Shown here one piece after another: positions 56,187 through 64,000 of a DNA stretch of 64,000 bases. Both the position numbers and the translations under genes were made by a program. The notes beneath the pieces are model-generated. The model had not been told where the DNA came from and searched no databases. It saw only the letters and a program-made list of their open reading frames with translations. This DNA comes from Aegilops tauschii subsp. strangulata. Lineage: Eukaryota; Streptophyta; Magnoliopsida; Poales; Poaceae. Each line of letters opens with the position of its first letter. The stretch's first letter is position 1. The stretch lies in assembly GCF_002575655.3 (NCBI RefSeq), contig NC_053041.3, positions 378,121,054-378,185,053 of the forward strand, in the 5' to 3' direction.

Positions 56187-56322
56187 TCTCTAGTCTTGTC
56201 ACTTAGGACCGAGCAGACTCCTTATTCTAGTTTGCTCCGACGCTTGTGCACCATGCCTCCTGCGTACATGGCCTTGTATGCGTTGTAATCTCATGCTACA
56301 TTCTCCTTCTATCAATACAAAG

Positions 56323-56339
56323 ATACGCAACTTGCGTAT
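56323..56339. repeat. 3'-terminal palindrome of LINE L3
   Basis: A perfect inverted repeat that can fold as ATACGC-AACTT-GCGTAT just before the A run. Plant LINEs can use a 3' stem-loop for recognition by their reverse transcriptase. Confidence 0.75.
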
Positions 56340-56351
56340 TAGCGAAAAAAA

Positions 56352-57910
56352 GATAGATGATTATTATTTAGGCTAGAATTGTATGACTGGAAACCCAAAT
56401 ATATGTGTGAATACATAGACAAACACCGTGTCCCTAGTGATTCTCTACTTGACTAGCTCGTTGATCAAAGATGGTTAAGGTTTCCTAACCATGGACATGA
56501 GTTGTCATTTGATAAACGGGATCACACCGTTAGTAGAATGATGTGATGGACAAGACCCATCTGTTAGCTTAGCATAATGATCATTCAGTTTTACTGCTAT
56601 TGCTTTCTTCATGTCAAATACATATTCCTTCGACTATGAGATTATGCAACTCCCGGACACTGGAGAAATACCTTGTGTGCTATCAAACGTCACAACGTAA
56701 CTGGGTGATTATAGAGATCCTCTACAGGTATCTTAGAAGGTGTTTGTTGGGTTGGCATAGATCAAGATTAGGATTTGTCACTCCGAGTATCGGAGAGGTA
56801 TCTCTGGGCCCTCTTGGTAATACACATCATAAAAAGCCTTGCAAGCAAGTGACTAATGAGTTAGTTGCAGGATGATGTATTACGGAACGAGTAAAGAGAC
56901 TTGCCGGTAACGAGATTGAACTAGGTATGAAGATACCGACGATCGAATCTCGGGCAAGTAACATACCGATGGACAAAGGGAATAATGTATGTTGTCATAA
57001 CGGTTCTACCGATAAAGATCTTCGTAGAATATGTAGGAGCCAATATGAGCATCCAGGTTTCGCTATTGGTTATTGACTGGAGAGGTGTCTCAGTCATGTC
57101 TACATAGTTCTCGAACCCGTAGGGCCCGCACGCTTAACGTTCGATGACGATTTAGTATTATATGAGTTATGTGATTTGGTGACCGAATGTTGTTCGGAGT
57201 CTCGGATGAGATCACGGACATGACGAGGAGTCTCAAAATGGTCGAGAGGGAAAGATTGATATATAGGATGATAGTATTTGGACACCGAAAGTGTTCCGAA
57301 ATGTATCAGGTATTTATCGGAGTAGGGGGGGGGGTTACTAGAACCCTCGGGGGAAAGATATGGGCCATAAGGGCCATAAGAGGGGAGCACACCAGCCCAC
57401 AAGGGGTGCCCCCATGGAAGGAGGCCGAGTGGGAGAAGGGAAAGAGGGGTTCGCCCCCCTTTCCTTCTCTCCTTCCTCTTCCCTTTTCCCCCTCCGGCAA
57501 TTAAGGAAAGGGGGAGGCCGAATTGGGGAGGACCCCAAGTAGGATTCGGCCTACTTGGGGCGCCACCTGGCTGCCTCTCCTCCCCTCCAACCTATATATA
57601 TGTGGGGAGGGGGCGCCTAGAACACACAACATCAATTGTTAGCCATGTGCGGCGCCCCCCTCCACAGTTTACACCCCGGTCATATTCCCGCGGTGCTTAG
57701 GCGAAGACCTGCGCGGATCACTTCACCATCACCGTCACCACGCCGTCGTGCTGACGAAACTCATCTACTATCTCGACACCTTGCTGGATCAAGAAGGCGA
57801 GGGACGTCACCGAGCTGAACGTGTGCAGAACTCAGAGGTGCCGTACGTTCGGTACTTGATCGGTCGGAGCTAGAAGAAGTTCGACCACATCAACTGCGTT
57901 GTCAAACGCT
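56352..57910 (+). repeat. Angela-like LTR G, main part
   Basis: A diverged copy of the Angela-type LTR: TGTGTGAATACATAGACA near 56404, CAACTCCCGGACAC near 56648, GGTATCTCTGGGCCC near 56799 and the tRNA-distal GC-rich part near 57300-57760 all have counterparts in D. TATATATA at about 57595 is the likely TATA box. It is cut at 57910 by gypsy LTR I before its own end, so no PBS or internal region is visible. Confidence 0.85.
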
Positions 57911-58407
57911 GATGTCGCTTGAAGCTACGTTGGTATTTCCCCAAAGAGGACGGGATGATGCAGCACAGCGGCGGTAGGTATTTCCCTCAGATATGAAAGC
58001 AAGGTTATCGAACCAGTAGGACAACCAAGCAACACAACGTAAACAACCCCTGCACATAAATAACAACACCTTGCAACCCGACATGTTAAAGGGGTTGTCA
58101 ATCCCTTTCGGGTAACGGTGCCAGAAACGGCGTGCGGATGGGAATAAGTTGTAATAATTTGATAGATCGAACGCTAAATAAAATAAATAGAAATAGAATG
58201 CAGCAAGGTATTTTTGTATTTTTGGTTTAGTAGATCTGAAAATAAATGCAAGGAAAAAGTAGATCGGAAAGGCAATTATATGAGAAATAAGACCCGGGGG
58301 CCGTAGGTTTCACTAGTGGCTTCTCTCGAGAAAAATAGCGAATGGTGGGTGAACAAATTACTGTTGGGCAGTTGATAGAACTTCAAATACTCATGACGAT
58401 ATCCAGG
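57911..58407 (-). repeat. Gypsy LTR I, 3' part (same family as the solo LTR)
   Basis: It starts TGATGTCGCTTGAAGC, the reverse complement of the end of the solo LTR at 30070, and stays similar for about 497 bases. Element J interrupts it at 58408. AACGC (57906-57910) is its likely target duplication. Whether a whole element or a solo LTR is present cannot be seen. Confidence 0.85.
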
Positions 58408-59236
58408 TGTCGGCGTTCTGGGAACGGGGGTCCCCAGACTTGCCTGCCTGCGGCCCACGGCGTGGCTCTCCCAGCGGCCCCATACGGCCCATCTTCACCA
58501 ACAAGTACTCAAGACCCTCGCGAGGCGGACGACACAAGACCTCCTCAGGGGCGGCCTCACCAGGCTGGCTCGCGAGGGGCGGAGAGATCAAGGCAAGGGG
58601 TACCTCGCGAGGTTTCCCGTGACGTAAGCAATGACGATCAAGGCCAGGCGGGCGCCAGCGATCGCAACGTCCTCGTTTCCTCTTTGGTGCTAAGGAGGCA
58701 AGCGCAGGCGAAGAGTACCGTGGAGCCCAAGACCAGCAGGCCGGCAGGACGGCAGGTCACCGTGGAGCCCAAGACAGCGTCACCACCAGAGCCTTTGGCA
58801 GGCGAAGACCACCTTTAGTCAGGATAGCTTGTACTAGCTGTCCCCCTTCAAACTGGCCATTGTGGCACCCCTTCTCGCTCAATATTTGGGAAGAGGACCA
58901 GGGCCTCTATAAATAGGACTAGCCACCTCCATAGCAGGGGATCGAAACCTTCACCAGCTCACCAAACACAAGAACACCTCTCCTCAGGAGGCTGTTCTTC
59001 CCTTGTACCGTTCATCATCAGCCTCCAAGGCAATCCACCACCACCGCACTGGAGTAGGGTATTACACCACAACGGTGGCCCGAACCAGTATAAATCTTGT
59101 GTCCTTTGTGTTGTGAGCTCGTCGATCAGCCCTAGAGATCGCGGCGAGGGTGAGGGCGTGGTTTGGTAGGAGGAGATCTTCGTGCGCACCCAAGTGTTCG
59201 AACCTCAAGGGTTTTGCCGGAACCCGAAATCTGACA
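58408..59236 (+). repeat. 5' LTR of J
   Basis: 829 bp from TGTCGGCGTTCTGGG to CCCGAAATCTGACA. TATAAATA at 58908-58915 is a good TATA box. Confidence 0.85.
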
Positions 59237-59238
59237 TT

Positions 59239-59251
59239 TGGCGCACCAGGT
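59239..59251 (+). promoter_or_regulatory. Primer binding site of J
   Basis: TGGCGCACCAGGT follows the LTR end after two bases. It differs from the tRNA-Met sites of the other elements here; the tRNA is not assigned. Confidence 0.7.
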
Positions 59252-59308
59252 AGGGGTGCACCGGAGCTTTCCTTCCGCCAGTTGATCCGCTGACACTCTG
59301 CGACTCCG

Positions 59309-60130
59309 ATGTCCGGCGACCCGAGGACCAACGCCGACCGCTGGGCAGCTTGGCCGGCCCGGGCGGCACCGCCTGCCCAAGAAGACCTCAACCCCACGCC
59401 CCAGGCAACACGCGCACCGCCAAACGCTGCGTGGTGCGGGCGGCGCGGTCACACGCCGCCCGCCCTCACTCCACGACAAGTGCGGGCAACCGCAAGGGCC
59501 TCAAGCCACGCCGCAGCCATGGCGCCACACACCCGACGGGAACAAGCAAACATGAGGGCCACGCTCACGGTGGCTCGGGAGCTGCTGCGATGCCGGCGAA
59601 TGGAGAGTGGCCGGTATGCGTTGCTGGAGCGTGTCGCTGAGCTCATGGACGCCGCGGCCTCGGGAGCACCTCCCTTCTGCTCCCTGCTTGCACCTTAGGC
59701 CGCGGCCGTATCGCATGGCGAGCCTCGCCGTACCCGCGTGCCCCCGGGCATGCCCCTAGGCTTCAACAACACCGGCGCGACCAACGGCACCGAACGCCCA
59801 ATCGCACCCGCGCCACCTCCAATGGGCGCGGGCACGAGCGTTGCCACCTACGGCCTCAGTGGGATGCCGCCCTACCACCCTCAGGGCGGCGCGCTAGGCC
59901 GGGCAACATGGAGCATGGGGCACTACGGCGAGGTCTTCGAGGCGACTGCCTCTGAGGCCTACGTGCCCCGCATGGTGGACCAGGAGTACACGCTGGAAGA
60001 CGAGCCTGGCTCGTTCCTCGGGCCAGGCTGGGAGGAGGAGGCACCAGAAGCTGAGACCTTCCAGGAGCTTCCCGGGAGCCTCGCCAACCGCGCCGGCGAC
60101 AACAGTTGCAAAGTACCACCAATTTCTTAG
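59309..60130 (+). pseudogene. Sense ORF of J, one stop
   Basis: It starts MSGDPRTNADRWAAWPA, 73 bases after the LTR end. TAG at 59696-59698 divides it; the same frame continues to TAG at 60128-60130 (273 codons plus stop). The first part has an Ala/Arg-rich helix (RATLTVARELLRCRRMESGRYALLERVAELMDAA). The second part is proline/glycine-rich, then acidic. By place it may be the start of gag, but I see no zinc knuckle or gag core. Function unassigned. Confidence 0.55.
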
Positions 60131-61163
60131 GAGCAAGCTTACGCTAACCATGGGTCGCAGGAGGGTTAGGTCACATCAGCGGATGGCGGCCCCAGCTCGG
60201 CAGCTTCCCTTCCGCCAGGAGGAGCGCACTGGGGGCTATAGGAGAGGGGCCGGGAGCAAGGCCCCTCCCCGCGGTGCACGGAGCAGGGAGTCCCCCGGAG
60301 GTAGGCCCTCTGCCGGGGAGGCGCAAGAGAGCCTTCCCCCCGGTAGAGGACCCGTGGTTGCCGAGGGCGCCGCTGGCGTCCCCTTTGCCCCTTGGTGACG
60401 TCCTAGTTTCCGGTCGCCCCCAACGGTGGTTGAGGGCGGCGCAAGGCGGGGCCCTCGTCTGGCGATATGAAGTAAAGCTCGCGCTTGTGAAGGTCTCCGC
60501 TCGTGACACTCTCACGTAATAATGAGTGGGGCTGTACATGCCCCGGAGTCTCAGGAGCGCCGCCCTCGGGCCTCCGGGGCTCCCTCCCACGTCCTAGTGG
60601 CAGCACTTAGCTCCGCGCTGGTGAGAAGACAGAAGACTAGACTAGGTGCCGGACGCGGCCATTTGCTTTTTAACCTCTTTTCTGTAGCCCTGCTTTCTGG
60701 CCTTGGATTTAAGTTTGAAGTTGAATTTTCATTGGAATGCGTGGGGGGTATCTTTTCTTGTTCGTGCGGTTTCTTGCAACCTGTTTCCTCACCTTAATTT
60801 GAAAGTCGTGCCTGTTGCCTCCCTTCGCGAGCTCCTCGCGAGCGGGGGCTGGACGAGGCACACGCGCGCCACGCGCACGTCCTGCAACGGCTGGTGCTTG
60901 CTCCTCGCGAGGCCCACTCGGTCGGATCGGCAAAAGCTCACGGCCTCACAAGCCAGTGTGGAACCTGCCCCGACAAAGGTAAACCACAACGGTAAGCTCG
61001 CGGCAGGACTCACGGGTTCAGAAAAGTGCATCCCCAGCTCGGCCCAAAGAATAGAAGCAACAATCTGTTTACACGAGGGGCTTCCCCTCCCAAAATGCTC
61101 TCACAACTTCCAGGGCCGCGCCCGAGCTTTTGTGTGCAGGGTAAGCAGCAGGGAAGCATGGGT
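60131..61163. other. Non-coding stretch between the sense and antisense ORFs of J
   Basis: GC-rich, no supported gene. Short ORFs on both strands lack family features. The antisense transcript would end in this stretch, but no clear plant poly(A) signal on the minus strand could be assigned. Confidence 0.5.
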
Positions 61164-64000
61164 TCAACCGGACATGTCGCTCACTGCGTCCCCCGGGTCG
61201 CCTTCAGATGCGTCGCTGTCGCCATCGCTGGCATCATCATCACCTTCGCCGGCGCCGCCCTCGCCGTCGTCGACCACGTCGCCTTCATCCGCCGCGACCA
61301 CCACCGCGTCGTCATCAGAAGCAAAGGCCCTGACCAGCGCGTCCATGTTGTCTTCCACCCATCGCGCCAGGTCGCCCCGGATGGTCACGGGAACGGGAGC
61401 AATGGCGGCGTCAAAATCGAAGTCCGGGTAGGTGTTCTGGAGATGGCTGAAGACGCGGGAGAATGCACGCCCGAGCAGGCCGCGGCTCCTCTCTTCAACA
61501 AGCTGGCGAGCCCTCTCGGAGCGATTCTCTAGGTGTGTCACCACGTCAGTGAAGAAGCGGAGGTGGCTGGCGTAGTCGTTCGCGTGGGGATGAGGAGCGT
61601 TTTCGTTGCAGATGAAGCCCAGCGCCGTGTTGGCCCTGTTCCTGAGGTCTTGGAGCATGGGGCGTGCACGCGCTCCAGCGTCCGCCGTTGAAGCACTTCC
61701 TCCCTGCTCTGCTGCGGACGGACTCGGCATTGGTGACACGCTGCTGAAGAGAAAGCAGCTCGGCGCGGCGGAGGCCAGCTTGGTCTGCGTCGAGGTCAGG
61801 GCGGCCGCGGCGGCCTTCTCGCGTTGCTCCACCTCAGCCAACTCTGTCCTGAGGGCAGTAGTCTGGCCCACGGCTTCGGCCTCCACAAGCTCCAGCTTCA
61901 GGTCGTACCTGCCGACAAGATCCGCGCGCGCGTTGGCCACCCTGCAGTCGACCTCCTTCTGGATCCTCGCCTCGCGCGCGTTAGCGGCATCCTCCGCTTG
62001 GATGATCTGGCGCTCCCTTGTCTCCAACCTCTCAAGCTCAAGGCTGCGCTCCATGGCTTCTAGTGCCATCGCCTCCTTGCGCTTTAGGATCTCTTCCTCC
62101 TCGGCAGGTGTCCCCGTCATCGACGCAAGGGCGGCTTGGCGCGCCTCCACCTGCTGCTCCAAGGAGGCGCTCCAGGCTTGGAGCTCCCACGTCCGTTTCT
62201 CTGCGATCTCGCGGCGGCGGTCAGCCTCCTGGGCTTCTTCCAAGGCTCGGGAGCAGGCCTCGCGCAAGGTCGCGAGGGATGCCTCCGCCTTTGCATTGTC
62301 AAGCTCGCACTGGTGGCGCCCGAGGTTGATGGCCACCTTCAGTTTACGACACTCCTCCACCAGATGAAGGCCCTCGGCCTTGAGGCATGCATCTACATCC
62401 ACGAGCTCTCCGCCGAGCCGGCTCATCGCGGCCATCGCCTCCTGAAAAAGCTCATGACAGACGACACTCCGTTCATGTGCTATTTTAAGCACGCTACCGA
62501 CCTCGTCCTCCGCCGCGGGGGTTGCTGACGGGGTCTGAAGCGGCTCACCCCCTCTCAGCAGGAGGCTGGGGGCTGGCCCCCCGGTTGTCGGCCAGACCTC
62601 GCGAGGGACCCGGATGGGCGGAAACCTGCTGCTCGAAGGAGAGCCCAGGATCGAAGCCATCCAGCCGCCTTCCACCATTAGAGGAGGAGCCCTTGGCACA
62701 CTAGCCGCACCCCAAGCAAGGCCACGAAGGAGAGACGGCAAGGGCGCGGGCTCGAGGCGCCTTGCAGGCAGGCTTGCTTCTCCAGCTGACCCCGCACCAG
62801 GGGCGGCGTGCAAGCTTGGGGCGCTCAAGGCTAGCGAGGGAGACAAGGCGAGAGGAGGCTGCTTCTCGGGAGACTCCACGACCTTGGCAGAAGGGACCCT
62901 GAAGAGCCACCGTCAGGAAGGGAAGCAAAACTCGAGGAACTACAAAGATAAGGTACTTACTCGACGATGGCGAAGTACTTCCTATGTTTCAATGGCCAGA
63001 CGGTGCCACTACTACAGGTTGGAGACTCCTTCCTCTTGCGGACCGTTGCGAAGTCCACGCAAAACCGGCCCAAGCGTTGGACGTGGAGACCAGCGTGGGG
63101 CGCGACTGGATAGGCACCCAAGGAGACGACCTCAGAGGCGCCAGGCTGGGAAGAGCTATCGAGCTCCGCCTCGCGGTGACCTGCCGAGGCCTCAGGAGCT
63201 TCGACCTCAGGAGCAGCGGACTGCGTCGCCCCTTCAACTGCTGCCCCAGCGCGAGAATCACGGGTTCCCGAAGATGACGCCTCGGGAACCTCAGGCGGTA
63301 TCGACACCTTGATGCCAGCACCTCTGGCCTCCAGCGGTGCTAGCCCCCCTGCATCCACCCCCGGGGTGAGTCCGGCACTGGTGGCAGGGAGGGGGACCAT
63401 GGAGACAGGGTTCTCGCGAGGCCCTTCAAGGCCAGCAAGACGCAGCCCCCACTCGTCGAAAGGGGGCATTTGCTCCACAAATTCCTCCTTGTTCAAGTAG
63501 CGGTACAAGAGACAACTCTCCTCTGGCATGTCATCTGGCAGTGGGATGCCCGTCAGGACCTCGAGCACCATTCGCCGCGCCTCAAGGGGGAGCCCGGACT
63601 CCTGAAGTCTCATGCGGTCCTTGCTGTTGAGCAAGGCCCACATCGGTCGAGAATGGCGCTGAAGCAGAGCGACTCGGCGCCGGATGAACTCCATCACCAC
63701 CATTGGCGCAGTCACGCCAAGATCCTTCAGCCTCTTCAGCCGGAGCCAGACAAAGACAAGGCGTGAGTTAGCGAGCTTCTCGTGGCGCCAACTGGAGTTG
63801 GGAATGGCGGGTGCCGACGGAGAAGAGAGCAGGGGGCTGAGCACTCCGACATCGACAAACACCCATCGTGTCCGAAACCCGCTCGTGGACGGCGGAAGCT
63901 CGAAGTCAATCCCTGAGCCAGCCGTCACTGCCACAGCCTGGAAGCTCAGGTATCCCGAGCTCTGCCGGGGATCAATCAGGTGCAACGAGAAGAAATGGCG
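61164..64000 (-). CDS. Spliced antisense ORF of J (putative gypsy-type transposon protein), partial
   Basis: Two minus-strand open segments (64000-62961 and 62898-61164) join in frame across a 62-base intron, 62960-62899, with donor GTAAGT and acceptor CTCTTCAG. The 5' end is outside the window. The first exon has RHFFSLHLIDPRQSSG, FVWLRLKRLKDLGVTAPMV and LNSKDRMRLQESGL, which I recognise from Triticeae proteins labelled putative gypsy type transposon (Transposase_28). The middle is a long coiled coil (about 62480-61760). The last part has a helical domain (RARQLVEERSRGLLGRAFSRV; NTYPDFDFDAAIAPVPV) and an acidic tail. Near 61740-61790 another frame reads more coil-like, so small frameshifts may be hidden. 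It lies opposite to J's LTR direction. Role unknown; no transposase residues seen. Confidence 0.7.
62899..62960 (-). other. Predicted 62-base intron in the antisense ORF of J
   Basis: Minus-strand GTAAGTACC donor and a pyrimidine-rich acceptor ending CTCTTCAG. Unspliced, the frame ends at TAA (62957-62959), which lies within the donor; spliced, the glutamate codon is completed and the frame stays open for 578 more codons including stop. Confidence 0.7.

Larger units (their letters stand above)
53534..56351 (+). mobile_element. LINE L3 (5'-truncated), inserted in LTR G
   Basis: It begins in the linker of ORF2 without endonuclease and ends with an A run at 56345-56351. A perfect 17-base palindrome (ATACGCAA C TTGCGTAT, 56323-56339) stands just before the A run. 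The host sequence on both sides is LTR G. Target duplication not clear. Confidence 0.85.
58408..64000 (+). mobile_element. Ty3/gypsy element J (Tat-like), 5' part
   Basis: LTR 58408-59236, primer binding site, sense ORF and a long antisense ORF; the element continues beyond the window. CCAGG (58403-58407) is the predicted target duplication. Antisense extra ORFs of the putative gypsy-type (Transposase_28) kind are known from Tat-lineage elements, which is the basis for the lineage call; no pol is visible to confirm it. Confidence 0.75.

Noticed and set aside
55480..56193. Second 237-codon frame over the L3 reverse transcriptase end
   Set aside because: The alternative frame (55473) carries the zf-RVT and tryptophan motifs; this one does not.
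61606..62367. 253-codon plus-strand ORF in J
   Set aside because: It is the complement of the coiled-coil part of the antisense ORF; serine/arginine-rich shadow.

Overview
The window is plant nuclear DNA from a large grass genome, most likely a member of the Triticeae (wheat, Aegilops, rye or barley group). The call rests on Angela/BARE/WIS-type Ty1/copia LTRs (ends TGTTGGAAATATGCCC and CGATCCCCAACA), Triticeae-style Ty3/gypsy LTRs starting TGATACATCC and TGATACGTCTCC, a Stowaway MITE end, plant L1-type LINEs, and a six-exon host gene with GT-AG introns. No rRNA, tRNA or CRISPR features were seen.

From 1 to 37,547 the sequence is one tower of nested retrotransposons. The oldest layer is a decayed copia element on the minus strand (C, right end 37,547). 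A CRM-like gypsy element on the minus strand (B, 23,412-33,356) sits in its reverse transcriptase. B carries a solo gypsy LTR (28,495-30,070, repeat CTTGT) in gag. An Athila-like gypsy element (A, pol to 3' LTR) abuts the interior of B's 3' LTR. An Angela copia element (D, 5,567-22,953, repeat TAGGT) sits in A's 3' LTR. A second Angela (E, minus strand, 6,670-15,413, repeat CTGAA) sits in D's 5' LTR. A also carries a small inverted-repeat element and an extra downstream reading frame.

From 37,553 to 41,893 lies the only recognisable host gene, a WAT1-related (nodulin MtN21/EamA) membrane transporter. Its six exons (39,657-41,667) join into exactly 358 codons plus a stop. Its promoter region holds a TATA box, two ACACGTGTC motifs and an RY repeat.

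From 41,896 to 58,407 the DNA is again mobile. It holds a truncated Stowaway MITE and a plus-strand LINE (F) interrupted by an antisense LINE (K). A copia gag fragment (H) follows. Next is a diverged Angela-like LTR (G), split after its first 31 bases by a third LINE (L3), and then the 3' part of a minus-strand gypsy LTR (I).

From 58,408 to the window end is the 5' part of another gypsy element (J): LTR, primer binding site, a sense ORF with one stop, and a long antisense ORF whose two open segments join in frame across a 62-base GT-AG intron. That spliced antisense gene is the most unusual coding feature here. I found no defence system or metabolic cluster. The main interest lies in the nesting history, unusual coding inside retrotransposons, and repeated hairpin modules in LTRs.
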